64,000 nt of DNA from Corynebacterium liangguodongii (GTDB lineage Bacteria > Actinomycetota > Actinomycetes > Mycobacteriales > Mycobacteriaceae): positions 1,674,001-1,738,000 of the forward strand of contig NZ_CP026948.1 in assembly GCF_003070865.1 (NCBI RefSeq), in the 5' to 3' direction. Below the pieces are notes generated by a model. It had not been told where the DNA came from. It did not search any database and was given only the letters and a program-made list of their open reading frames with translations. This document shows, one piece after another, positions 18,312-26,881 of this stretch. The translations under genes were made by a program, and so were the position numbers. Numbering within the stretch: position 1 is the stretch's first letter; every line of letters begins with the position of its first letter.

Positions 18312-20123
18312 ATGTCTGAGACCGTTCGCTCTGAAGAACTACAGCGCAAGTACGCTGCGGAACGCGACAAGCGCAAAGCCGCGCGCGGCTCGAAGGAAGA
18401 GGATTACGTCCGCCTCGAAAAGGTTATCGACCCTGACGCGCAGGACCCCTACAAGGCCGTCGAGCCGCGCGAGCCGCTGAACGACGACGTCGAGGTTACT
18501 ATCATCGGCGCTGGTTGGGCGGGGCTGATGTCCGCCGCGGAGCTGCGCAAATCTCACCGCAAGATCCGTATTCTCGACCAGGCCGGTGACTTCGGCGGCG
18601 TATGGTACTGGAACCGCTACCCCGGCGTCATGTGCGACACCGCCTCGGTGGTCTACATGCCGCTTCTCGACGAAACGGGCTACAAGCCGACCGAGAAATA
18701 CGCCCACGGCCCGGAGATCTTCGCTCACGCACAGCGCATCGGCCGCCACTTCGACCTGTACAAAGACGCCTACTTCCACACCCGCGTCACTGACCTGCGG
18801 TGGGACGAAGCCGCCAAGCGCTGGCGCATCACCACCAACCGCGGCGACGAATTTACCTCCCAGTTCGTGAGCCTCGGCCTCGGTGCACTCAACGTCCCCC
18901 GCCTCCCCTCCTTCGAAGGTATGAAAGACTTCAAGGGCGACTGGTTCCACACCGCACGCTGGGACTATTCAGTCACCGGCGGAAACCCGGAAGGTGCTCC
19001 GCTAGACAAGCTTCACGATAAGACGGTGGCCATCATTGGCACGGGCGCCACCGCCATCCAGATCGTCCCCGAGCTGGCTAAGACCGCGAAGAAACTACTG
19101 GTCATTCAGCGCACCCCGACCGCTGTCGACGTACGAGACAACGGGCCTATCACGTACGACTGGTGGGATGAACTCACCCAGCAGGAGGGCTGGCAGCAGA
19201 TCATCTACGACAACTTCCTCGACCTCGTCGAAGAGTACAAGGTGGGCAACTTTCCGCCGGAAGGCACCGTGGACCTGCTCGATGACGGCTGGACCAACAT
19301 CGGCATCTCCTTTATGGAAAAGATCCGTTCCATCGAAGGCGAGCTCACCCCAGAGAAAATCAAGGCCGCAACCATCGAATGGGACGATGAGATGCAACAG
19401 CGCATCCGCGATAGGACTGACGAGGAGATCGCCGACAAGAAGACAGCTGACGGGCTCAAGGCGTGGTACCGCCGCTGGTGCAAGCGCCCCGGCTTCCACG
19501 ACGAATACCTCGAGACGTTCAACCGAGATAACGTCGAGCTTGTCGATACAGACGGACAAGGTGTGGGTCGTATCACCGAAAACGGCGTGGAGGTTCTGGG
19601 CGAAGAATACCCGGTAGACGTCATCATTTACTCCACCGGCTTCCACTACAACCGTAACGCTTCAAAAGACGCGTTCTTCGACATCGTGGGCCGCAACGGG
19701 GTGGTGCTGCGCGACAAGTGGAAAGACGGAATGCTCTCCTACATGGGTTACTTCTCCCGCGATTTCCCGAACCTGTTTTTCCAACAATCGGTGCAGGCGG
19801 CGTTCCTCACCTCGAACGTCTCCCAAAACTACGCCGAGGGATCGCGCGCGCTGCGCGCCGTGGTCGATCACACCCTCGACGCAGGGAAGACCACCTTCGA
19901 GGCTTCTCAGAAGGCTGAAGAGGAATGGGTACACATGATCGAGACTGAAGGTGAGGTTGCCGACGACCCGGAGTGCACACCGGGCTACTACAACAACGAA
20001 GGCAAAGAGATCGGCCTCGAGCAGAAGCGATCGATCGGCTACCCGAAGGGTAAGAAAGCGTTCTTCGACTTGGTGAAGGACTGGCGCTCCCAGGACGAGC
20101 TAGCCGGCATCGAGATCGCCTAG
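18312..20123 (+). CDS. Baeyer-Villiger flavin monooxygenase
   Basis: A 603-residue type I BVMO, an FAD- and NADPH-dependent cytoplasmic enzyme inserting oxygen next to a ketone to give an ester or lactone. The FAD motif GAGWAG is near residue 66. The BVMO fingerprint FKGDWFHTARW (about 209-219) fits FxGxxxHxxxW. The NADP motif GTGATAIQ follows. An N-terminal extension of about 60 charged residues is of the kind seen in larger BVMOs. AAGGAG sits 9 nt before the ATG. It probably works with the esterase encoded just upstream. Ketone substrate unknown. Confidence 0.93.
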   Translation: MSETVRSEELQRKYAAERDKRKAARGSKEEDYVRLEKVIDPDAQDPYKAVEPREPLNDDVEVTIIGAGWAGLMSAAELRKSHRKIRILDQAGDFGGVWYWNRYPGVMCDTASVVYMPLLDETGYKPTEKYAHGPEIFAHAQRIGRHFDLYKDAYFHTRVTDLRWDEAAKRWRITTNRGDEFTSQFVSLGLGALNVPRLPSFEGMKDFKGDWFHTARWDYSVTGGNPEGAPLDKLHDKTVAIIGTGATAIQIVPELAKTAKKLLVIQRTPTAVDVRDNGPITYDWWDELTQQEGWQQIIYDNFLDLVEEYKVGNFPPEGTVDLLDDGWTNIGISFMEKIRSIEGELTPEKIKAATIEWDDEMQQRIRDRTDEEIADKKTADGLKAWYRRWCKRPGFHDEYLETFNRDNVELVDTDGQGVGRITENGVEVLGEEYPVDVIIYSTGFHYNRNASKDAFFDIVGRNGVVLRDKWKDGMLSYMGYFSRDFPNLFFQQSVQAAFLTSNVSQNYAEGSRALRAVVDHTLDAGKTTFEASQKAEEEWVHMIETEGEVADDPECTPGYYNNEGKEIGLEQKRSIGYPKGKKAFFDLVKDWRSQDELAGIEIA

Positions 20124-20137
20124 GCCACACCGAGTAA

Positions 20138-20179
20138 GAAGGCCCCTACCACAGGCACATGCCCTGTGGTGGGGGCCTT
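20138..20179. terminator. Bidirectional terminator between BVMO and hydroxyacyl-CoA dehydrogenase genes
   Basis: A long stem pairs AAGGCCCCTACCACAGG (20139-20155) with CCTGTGGTGGGGGCCTT (20163-20179), with one mismatch and a loop of about 7 nt. U-tracts are short. Its place between convergent genes supports termination in both directions. Confidence 0.7.
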
Positions 20180-20234
20180 GACTCATGGAAGGGCTTGCCA
20201 GCAACGCAATTCGGCGCGCTGACAGGGCCGATCC

Positions 20235-21128
20235 CTAGACGTCGCTCGGGCGAACCTTGTTGCCTTGCTCGTCGTAGACGTACCAGCCCTGACCGGTCTT
20301 CTTGCCGTAGTTGCCGGAGTTGTACATCTTCTCCAATACCGGCGACGGCAGGGAGTCTTCCTCACCGGTCTGGTCATACTCGGCCTTGCGGATGAGGTAG
20401 GCCACGTCGATACCGACCAAATCCATCAGCTCGAAGGGCCCCATCGGGTGGCGCAGCGCAGAACGCGCGGCGGTGTCGATGTCTTCGAAGGATGCGTAGC
20501 CGTCTTGATAGAGCTTTAGCGCCTCGGTGCGGATCGCTGCGAGGAGGCGGTTGGCTACGAAGCCCGGGATCTCCTTGCGCACGCGGATGACGTCCTTGCC
20601 CATGGCGACGGCGAGGTTTTCTACGGCCTCGAGTGTTTCCTGGCTAGTCTGGTCGCTTCCGACCACCTCGCACGCCTTCATAACGAGTACCGGGTTGAAG
20701 AAATGCATGTTACAGACCTTCTCCGGCCGCGAGGTGGCATCGGCGAGGCGGGAGGAGACGATGTTGGAGGAGTTCGTCGCCAAGATGGCGTGCTTCGGGG
20801 ACTGCTCGTCGAGCTGCGCGAAGACCTTGCGCTTGATGTCGATGTCCTCGACGGCAGCCTCAATGACGATGTCGGTATCGGCCACCGCCTCGGCCTGGTT
20901 CGTGGTCAAGGACAGGCGCGCGAACGCGGCATCGACGTCCTCACGGGTGCGGCGACCCTTTTCGACGTCACGATCCATGCGCCGGTGCAGCTCGTCCTTC
21001 GCGGCGCTCAGGGCGTCTTCCGAGATGTCAACAATAGACGTCGTAAAGCCTGCGAGCGCGGCGACGATGCCGATCTGGCGGCCCATGGTGCCGGAGCCGA
21101 TAACTGTGACCTTCTCAATATCCTTCAT
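20235..21128 (-). CDS. 3-hydroxyacyl-CoA dehydrogenase (3-hydroxybutyryl-CoA type)
   Basis: A 297-residue NAD(P)-dependent enzyme oxidising or reducing the 3-position of a short hydroxyacyl-CoA. The Rossmann motif VIGSGTMGRQIG is at the N-terminus, the catalytic HFFNPVLVMKACEVV near residue 140, and the C-terminal domain includes GPFELMDLVGIDV. Length matches monofunctional Hbd/FadB2 proteins. It has AGGAGG 5 nt before the ATG and lies 42 bp behind the enoyl-CoA hydratase gene, with which it should act in sequence. Confidence 0.93.
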   Translation of the reverse strand: MKDIEKVTVIGSGTMGRQIGIVAALAGFTTSIVDISEDALSAAKDELHRRMDRDVEKGRRTREDVDAAFARLSLTTNQAEAVADTDIVIEAAVEDIDIKRKVFAQLDEQSPKHAILATNSSNIVSSRLADATSRPEKVCNMHFFNPVLVMKACEVVGSDQTSQETLEAVENLAVAMGKDVIRVRKEIPGFVANRLLAAIRTEALKLYQDGYASFEDIDTAARSALRHPMGPFELMDLVGIDVAYLIRKAEYDQTGEEDSLPSPVLEKMYNSGNYGKKTGQGWYVYDEQGNKVRPSDV

Positions 21129-21170
21129 AATTCCTCCTGAATCGGGTGTCGTGTTTTTTGGGGATAGAAG

Positions 21171-21959
21171 CTAGTGCTGGCCGCGCACGGAGCCGAAGTC
21201 GGGGTGGCGCTTGTCCAAAAACGCGCTGGTGCCCTCCTTCTTCTCCGCGGTGGCGTAGAGCACGGACTGGGCGAGGCGCTCAATAAACAGCCCCGTCTCC
21301 TCGTCGACCTTGGCGCCGGCGGCGACGACCTTGCGGGCGAGGTTGACCGCGGTCGGCCCCTTGCGGCGGATACGCTCCGCAACCTTCTCGGCCTGCGCGA
21401 TCAAGGTTTCTTGATCCGTCAGGTACGTCACCAGGCCGGCCTGCTTGGCCTCCTCGGCGCTGATGCGGCGGCCGGTGATGATCATGTCCAGCGCCAGCCC
21501 GCGCCCCGCCAAGGTGACAAGGCGCTGGGTGCCGCCGGCGGCGGGCATGATGCCCAGGCCGGTCTCCGGCAGGCCGAAGACCGCGTTGTCGGAGGCGACG
21601 CGGATATCGCAGGCGAGCGCGAGCTCGCAGCCGCCGCCGAGGGCGTAGCCGTTGATGGCGGCGATGGTCGGCTTCGCAAAGGCGGCGAGCCTGCTGTAGG
21701 TGCGCTGCATGTAGGCCTCGAGCCCGTCGAGCGCCTGGCGGGCGGCAAGTTCGTTGATGTCCGCACCGGCGACGAAAGCCTTCTCCCCTGCCCCGGTAAT
21801 AATAATGACATCGACGCTCTCATCATCCTCGATGTCGTCGAGGTGCGAGTTGAGCGCGGCCAAAACCTCGCGGTTCGCCGCGTTCATCTTGTCTGGGCGG
21901 TTGACCGTAAGCGTCGCCACACCGTCCTGGTCGTTTCGTATCACAGTCGCTTCTACCAT
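21171..21959 (-). CDS. Enoyl-CoA hydratase (crotonase family)
   Basis: About 262 residues of the crotonase fold, hydrating a 2-enoyl-CoA to the 3-hydroxyacyl-CoA. Landmarks are TVNRPDKMNAANREV, the AGADINELA oxyanion segment, and INGYALGGGCELALACDIR followed by GLPETGLGIMPAAGGTQRL, with Glu residues at the two catalytic places. I prefer the ATG at 21959 with GGGAG upstream; ATG 21971 (MGEYM) with AAGGAG 12 nt upstream is the alternative. It is in an operon with the dehydrogenase downstream. Confidence 0.93.
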   Translation of the reverse strand: MVEATVIRNDQDGVATLTVNRPDKMNAANREVLAALNSHLDDIEDDESVDVIIITGAGEKAFVAGADINELAARQALDGLEAYMQRTYSRLAAFAKPTIAAINGYALGGGCELALACDIRVASDNAVFGLPETGLGIMPAAGGTQRLVTLAGRGLALDMIITGRRISAEEAKQAGLVTYLTDQETLIAQAEKVAERIRRKGPTAVNLARKVVAAGAKVDEETGLFIERLAQSVLYATAEKKEGTSAFLDKRHPDFGSVRGQH

Positions 21960-22084
21960 GTACTCTCCCATCGTTTCGTCGTTCTCCTTGGCCTTTGCAA
22001 GGAAGGACCCGGGTGTGTGTTTCCTCACCCCCGGTGACCTTTCAGCCTAGGTTTACCTGCCCCCGGTGCGTCCATAATCGCACG

Positions 22085-22094
22085 ATTGTTACCC
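22085..22094. promoter_or_regulatory. ATTGTTACCC motif ahead of the hydratase-dehydrogenase operon
   Basis: ATTGTTACCC lies in the first bases before the LysR stop-to-hydratase gap and closely matches ATTATTACCC at 23045-23054 in the LysR promoter region. Flanks also agree partly (CGxAC before it, then a TTGG/CCGG step). It is a candidate binding site for the LysR regulator encoded between the two sites. Confidence 0.35.
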
Positions 22095-22102
22095 ATTGGG
22101 CA

Positions 22103-23008
22103 TTAATTCTCCCCGGGCGGGAACAGCTCTTCGGCGCAGGCGAGCAGGTTCGCAAATGCGGGGTTGTTGTTATCCTTCTTCCATGCCAGCTGGACGTCGA
22201 TAAAGCGGTCATCGTCAAGCAGCCGCATGTAATGGAGTTGAGACCTGTTGGTGTTATCGCGCACGCTATCAAGGGTGAGCGCGACACCGAGCCCAGACGC
22301 GACGAGAACAAGCTGCGTCCAGGAATCCGGTGCGCTAGAGCGCACTGTGGGGCTAAAACCCGCCCGGCGTGCCAGCACGGAGACCCTGGATTGCAACGCG
22401 GCACCAGGCCCGCCGCGCAGCACCACCCACTCCTCCCCAGCGAGGTCGGCAACCCGGATCGCCTCGCGGTGCTCCCGCGCCAGGGGGTGGGACTCCGGCA
22501 CGACGGCTACGATCTCCTCGCGGAAGAGATTGGTTGCGGAGATCTCCACTGGAAGTGAGGTCCACCGCCCGATCATGCAGTCGATCTCCCCGGTTCGCAC
22601 TTTCTCGAGCCCTTGGGCGGAGAGCAACGCGGAGTGGAGATCGAGCGAGACTCCGGGGTATTTCGCGCTCACGGCGCGGACCAACCCGGAGACCGCTCCC
22701 CGCACCGAGGCACTGGCGAAGCCGAGCCGCACCACCCCGGTGGCCCCGGAGGCGACGTCCCGGGCTGTGCGCACCGCCGAGTCGGAGGCCTCAACAAGCC
22801 GTTTCGCCGGTTCGATCAGCGCCGCGCCCGCGGCAGTGAGCTCGACCCGGCGGGTGCTGCGGTCAAACAGCTGCACCTTGAGCCGGCGCTCGAGTTGCCG
22901 GATCGTCCTGCTCAGGGGCGGTTGAGCCATGTTGAGGCGGTCTGCGGCCCGCCCGAAGTGTAGCTCCTCCGCCAGGACCAAAAACGCCCGTGCTTCTGCC
23001 ACTTCCAT
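22103..23008 (-). CDS. LysR-type transcriptional regulator
   Basis: A complete 301-residue LysR regulator. The N-terminal helix-turn-helix reads LHFGRAADRLNMAQPPLSRTIRQLERRL-type sequence (residues about 17-44), and a periplasmic-binding-like effector domain follows from about 90. It is divergent from the CoA-transferase operon and upstream, on the same strand, of the hydratase-dehydrogenase pair, so it probably controls both arms in response to a pathway acid or CoA-ester. GAGGGGAG precedes the ATG. Confidence 0.93.
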   Translation of the reverse strand: MEVAEARAFLVLAEELHFGRAADRLNMAQPPLSRTIRQLERRLKVQLFDRSTRRVELTAAGAALIEPAKRLVEASDSAVRTARDVASGATGVVRLGFASASVRGAVSGLVRAVSAKYPGVSLDLHSALLSAQGLEKVRTGEIDCMIGRWTSLPVEISATNLFREEIVAVVPESHPLAREHREAIRVADLAGEEWVVLRGGPGAALQSRVSVLARRAGFSPTVRSSAPDSWTQLVLVASGLGVALTLDSVRDNTNRSQLHYMRLLDDDRFIDVQLAWKKDNNNPAFANLLACAEELFPPGEN

Positions 23009-23044
23009 CGTTGTCTCCCCTCCTCACACGTCAATCATACGGAC

Positions 23045-23054
23045 ATTATTACCC
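23045..23054. promoter_or_regulatory. ATTATTACCC motif in divergent LysR/CoA-transferase promoter
   Basis: ATTATTACCC sits 37 bp before the LysR start and is part of an AT-rich imperfect palindrome (ATTATTACCCGCCGGAAATA). A near copy lies at 22085-22094. A TATGAT -10 for the CoA-transferase is at 23112-23117. LysR proteins typically bind such divergent gaps; the site is inferred. Confidence 0.4.
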
Positions 23055-23147
23055 GCCGGAAATAAATCTTCCCCTCATTAAGTATTGGACTGCACAAATA
23101 CCATGTGTTTGTATGATATATGCCACTATTTTTCTAAGGAAGGTGTC

Positions 23148-24338
23148 ATGTCCCATCCCCCAATCACCACCGATACCGACGGCACCAGGGGGCCGTTGAG
23201 CGGCATCGTCGTCGTCGACCTCTCTCGGGTCCTCGCTGGCCCGTACTGCACGATGTTCTTAGCTGACCTTGGCGCAACAGTAATTAAGATCGAATCCCCC
23301 AAGGGTGACGACACCCGCCAGTGGAAGCCGCCGGCCGTCGATGGCAAAAGCACCTATTTCCTCTCCATCAACCGTAACAAGCACTCGATCGCCCTGGACC
23401 TGTCCAAGGAAGAAGATCTCGAGACCGCCTACGCACTGATCGACCGCGCCGACGTCCTTGTGGAGAACTTCAAGCCCGGCGGATTGAAAAAATTCGGTCT
23501 CGATGCCTCGCAAACAGCCAAGCGTTGGCCCGATCTCATCCATGCTTCAATCACGGGCTTTGGCAAGAAGGGGGGCGAGAAGTTGCCAGGATACGACCTT
23601 CTCGCCCAGGCTCTCAGCGGGTTCATGCACGTCACCGGCGAAGCCGAGGGTCACCCGCAGCGAGCAGGCTTCGCGCTTTTCGACGTCTTTACAGGCCTCC
23701 ACGCCGCCGTGGGCGTCCTCGCCGCACTCTACGAGCGCGGGATCTCAGGCACCGGCCAGAGCGTGGAGGTCAACCTGCTCTCCTCTGCGCTCTCCGCTAT
23801 GGCGAACCAGTCTGCAGCCTATACCGCCGGCGGACACGAGCCGATGCGCATGGGCAACGACCACCCCAGCCTCTTCCCCTACGGGCCGTTCAAAGCTGCG
23901 GACGGCAACATCGTCGTCTGCTGCGGCAACGACAACCAGTTCCGCGTGTTCATGGACGCGATTGGGGCAACGGAGGTCGCGGAGGAAGATCGCTATGCAA
24001 CGATGGAGCGTCGCAACGCAAACCGCGATCCCCTCCGCACCACGATCGAACAGCAGCTCGCCGCCCATACCGTCTCCGAATGGTTCGACACCCTCGGTGC
24101 TGCCGGTGTGTGCTGCGCCCCGATCCTCACCGTCGGAGGCGGGGTGGACTATGCCACAAAGCTCGGCTTGGACCCGGTGTGGGACTCCGGCCAGCCGGGT
24201 GACTATCCCACTGTTGCCAACCCCATCACGCTCAGCGCCACCCCCGCACTGATGCGGAAACCCGCACCGGAGCTCGATGCCGACGCACACGCTGTAAAGC
24301 AGTGGATCCGCGAAACCAACCCCCGAAAGGACTCCTAA
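23148..24338 (+). CDS. Class III (CaiB/BaiF) CoA-transferase
   Basis: A 396-residue family III CoA-transferase, moving CoA from a donor thioester to a carboxylic acid. Features are LSGIVVVDLSRVLAGPYCTM, KIESPKGDDTR, NRNKHSIALDL, and the catalytic Asp150 in LPGYDLLAQALSG. Start ATG at 23148 with AAGGAAGG upstream; the longer open frame to 23085 lacks a ribosome site and overlaps the promoter. The gene is first in an operon; the next gene starts one base after its stop. It should activate the acid degraded by this cluster. Confidence 0.92.
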   Translation: MSHPPITTDTDGTRGPLSGIVVVDLSRVLAGPYCTMFLADLGATVIKIESPKGDDTRQWKPPAVDGKSTYFLSINRNKHSIALDLSKEEDLETAYALIDRADVLVENFKPGGLKKFGLDASQTAKRWPDLIHASITGFGKKGGEKLPGYDLLAQALSGFMHVTGEAEGHPQRAGFALFDVFTGLHAAVGVLAALYERGISGTGQSVEVNLLSSALSAMANQSAAYTAGGHEPMRMGNDHPSLFPYGPFKAADGNIVVCCGNDNQFRVFMDAIGATEVAEEDRYATMERRNANRDPLRTTIEQQLAAHTVSEWFDTLGAAGVCCAPILTVGGGVDYATKLGLDPVWDSGQPGDYPTVANPITLSATPALMRKPAPELDADAHAVKQWIRETNPRKDS

Positions 24339-24339
24339 A

Positions 24340-25572
24340 ATGAGCACGTACACCACCACCGGGCTAGAGCGCACCGACTTCCTCCTACTCGACGAACAGT
24401 TCACAGAAGAAGACATCGCCCTGCGAGATAAGGTCCGCGCCTTCGGCGAAGAGGTCGTGCTTCCCGTCATTAACGACTATTGGGAGCGCGCAGAGTTTCC
24501 CTACGAGATCCTGCCCAAGCTCGCGGAACTGGGCATCATTGGCACCTTCATCGAGGGCTATGGCTGCCCGGGGTTGACCCGCCGGCAGGCCGGAATCGTC
24601 GCCCGTGAAATGGGGCGCATCGACGGCTCCATCAACACGTTCCTCGGAGTCCACTCAAACCTGTGCATGGGCTCGATCTACATCCTCGGCGACGACGATC
24701 AGCGCAATCGCTGGCTCCCCGCCCTGGCGAAGCTGGAAAAGACCGGTGCGTTCGGGCTCACCGAGCCAAACCACGGTTCCGACTCCGTCTCGCTGGAGAC
24801 CTCGGCGCGCCGCGAGGGCGAAGAGTGGGTGCTCAACGGCCACAAGCGCTGGATCGGCAACGGCCACGCCGGCGACGTCATCGTCATCTACGCGCGCGAC
24901 GAGGCCGACGGCCAGGTCAAAGCGTTCGTCGTGGAGAAGACCGACGGGTCCTACCCGGCGGGCTACAACCCCGAGGTAATCACCGGAAAGATCGGCAAGC
25001 GCGCCATTTTGCAGGGCGATATCACCATCACCGACATGCGCATCCCAGAGTCAAACCGGCTGCAGAACTGCAACTCCTTCAAAGACGTCAACAAAGTCCT
25101 CGCCGCAACCCGCGGTGGCGCATCTTGGGAGGCCGTCGGCCACGCGATGGCCGGCTACGAAATCGCCCGCGCCTACGCGCTGCAGCGCGAGCAGTTCGGC
25201 TCCCCCATCGCCGGCTTCCAGCTCGTGCAAGAGAAGTTGGCCACAATGCTCTCCGACGTCGTCCAGCTCCAGCTGCTTGCGCTGCGCATGTCCGAGCTGC
25301 AGGAAGCAGGCACATTCACCGGGCCGATGTCCTCGCTGATCAAGATGACGACCGCACGAAAGGCGCTTGCAATCTGCCGCGAGGCGCGCGACATGATGGG
25401 TGGCAATGGCCTGCTGCTGGAAAACCACGTCGCCCGCCACGTCACGGATATGGAGGTCGTCTCCACCTACGAGGGCACCGACTCCGTCCAGGCGCTCATC
25501 GTGGGCCGCGAGATCACCGGCATCTCCGCGTTTACCAATCCGAAGGCGCGCCGCGACAAGGCCGCTAAGTAA
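24340..25572 (+). CDS. Acyl-CoA dehydrogenase, glutaryl-CoA dehydrogenase/ACX4-like subfamily
   Basis: A 410-residue FAD-dependent acyl-CoA dehydrogenase. IEGYGCPGLTR, GAFGLTEPNHGSDSVS, GHKRWIGNGH, and the catalytic Glu near residue 378 in STYEGTDS place it in the subfamily shared by glutaryl-CoA dehydrogenases and plant peroxisomal ACX4-type enzymes. By eye the glutaryl-carboxylate-binding Arg of glutaryl-CoA dehydrogenases aligns with Asn99 (RIDGSINT), so true glutaryl-CoA decarboxylation is doubtful. It is tightly coupled to the CoA-transferase gene and introduces the 2,3 double bond. Confidence 0.9.
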   Translation: MSTYTTTGLERTDFLLLDEQFTEEDIALRDKVRAFGEEVVLPVINDYWERAEFPYEILPKLAELGIIGTFIEGYGCPGLTRRQAGIVAREMGRIDGSINTFLGVHSNLCMGSIYILGDDDQRNRWLPALAKLEKTGAFGLTEPNHGSDSVSLETSARREGEEWVLNGHKRWIGNGHAGDVIVIYARDEADGQVKAFVVEKTDGSYPAGYNPEVITGKIGKRAILQGDITITDMRIPESNRLQNCNSFKDVNKVLAATRGGASWEAVGHAMAGYEIARAYALQREQFGSPIAGFQLVQEKLATMLSDVVQLQLLALRMSELQEAGTFTGPMSSLIKMTTARKALAICREARDMMGGNGLLLENHVARHVTDMEVVSTYEGTDSVQALIVGREITGISAFTNPKARRDKAAK

Positions 25573-25593
25573 GCACCGAGAAAGGACTCAGCA

Positions 25594-26796
25594 ATGACGA
25601 ACGAAGCATTCCTCGTCTCCGGGCTGCGCACCCCGGTGGGCAAGTACGGCGGCGCGCTCTCGAGCATCCGCCCCGATGACCTCGCGGCCACCGCAATCAA
25701 GTCCGTCGTCGAGCAGGCCGGCGTGCCGCCCGAGGCCGTCGACGAGGTCGTTTTCGGCAACGCTAACGGCGCGGGTGAGGAAAACCGCAATGTCGCGCGC
25801 ATGGCGTGGTTGCTGGCCGGCTACCCGGATTGCATTCCCGGTTTCACCGTCAACCGCCTGTGCGCCTCCGGGATGACCGCAATCTCCCAAGCGACCGCTC
25901 TGGTCAAGGCTGGCGAAGCCGACATCGTCGTCGCCGGCGGCGTCGAGTCGATGTCGCGCGCTCCCTGGGTGATGGAGAAGCCGAAGAAGGCCTTTGCCGG
26001 CCCCGGCGAGATCTTCGACACCTCGATTGGCTGGCGCTTTGTCAACCCGACGTTTGCCGCGCAGGACAAGATGACCTACTCCATGCCGGAGACCGCAGAG
26101 GAGGTCGCCCGCGTGAAGAACATCTCGCGCGAGGACGCCGATGCGTTTGCCGTGCAGTCCCAGACCCGCGCGGCGCGCGCGACGGAGGAGGGCCGGTTCG
26201 ACGCCGAGATCATCCCGATAACCGTGCCGCAGCGCAAGGGCGACGACATCGTGGTCACCCGCGACGAGGGCATCAGGCCCGGCACCACGCCCGAGGTACT
26301 GGCAAAGCTGCGCCCCGTGGTCAAGGGCGGCACCGTAGTCACCGCCGGGAACTCCTCATCGCTCAACGACGGCGCCTCCGCGATCATCGTCTGTTCCGAA
26401 GCAGCAGTGGAAAAGTACGGGTTGAAAGCCCGCGCCCGCGTCGTGGGATCAGCTGCTGCGGGCGTGCCCCCGCACGTGATGGGGCTTGGCCCGGTGCCAG
26501 CGACCCGCAAACTTATGGACCGGATTGGTTGGGGGATCGAGGACTTCGAGGCCATCGAGCTCAACGAGGCCTTCGCCTCCCAGTCCCTCGGCGTCATCGG
26601 CGACCTCGGGCTCGACCAGGAGCGCGTCAACGCGTGGGGCGGGGCCATCGCGCTCGGCCACCCGCTGGGTTCCTCCGGTTGCCGCATCACGGTGACGCTC
26701 CTGAGCAGGATGGAGGCGGAGGGGGCCTCGCGCGGCTTGGCAACGCTTTGCGTTGGCGTGGGCCAGGGCCAGTCGCTGGCACTCGAGCGAGTATAA
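25594..26796 (+). CDS. Acetyl-CoA acyltransferase (thiolase)
   Basis: A 400-residue thiolase, cleaving a 3-oxoacyl-CoA with CoA to acetyl-CoA and a shortened acyl-CoA. The acyl-accepting Cys90 is in VNRLCASGM, the His motif is ALGHPLGSSG near 350, and the second Cys is in LCVGVGQG near 387. Some stretches (GPVPATRKL, IELNEAFASQSLGVI, CVGVGQG) resemble beta-ketoadipyl-CoA thiolases (PcaF), which hints at a dicarboxylyl substrate but is not proof. It is third in the operon, 21 bp after the dehydrogenase. Confidence 0.93.
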   Translation: MTNEAFLVSGLRTPVGKYGGALSSIRPDDLAATAIKSVVEQAGVPPEAVDEVVFGNANGAGEENRNVARMAWLLAGYPDCIPGFTVNRLCASGMTAISQATALVKAGEADIVVAGGVESMSRAPWVMEKPKKAFAGPGEIFDTSIGWRFVNPTFAAQDKMTYSMPETAEEVARVKNISREDADAFAVQSQTRAARATEEGRFDAEIIPITVPQRKGDDIVVTRDEGIRPGTTPEVLAKLRPVVKGGTVVTAGNSSSLNDGASAIIVCSEAAVEKYGLKARARVVGSAAAGVPPHVMGLGPVPATRKLMDRIGWGIEDFEAIELNEAFASQSLGVIGDLGLDQERVNAWGGAIALGHPLGSSGCRITVTLLSRMEAEGASRGLATLCVGVGQGQSLALERV

Positions 26797-26881
26797 TTTT
26801 TACCCCATAAGTCACACTGGCAACACGTGTAACGGCTACGCTGAGGCAGGACCCTATCCACTCACCGAAGGAACCTGCCCC

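Noticed and set aside
21972..22102. Possible riboswitch or attenuator before the enoyl-CoA hydratase gene
   Set aside because: The gap has small G/C-rich stems (ACCCGGGT, CCCCCGGT) but no recognisable riboswitch core or terminator with a U-tract.
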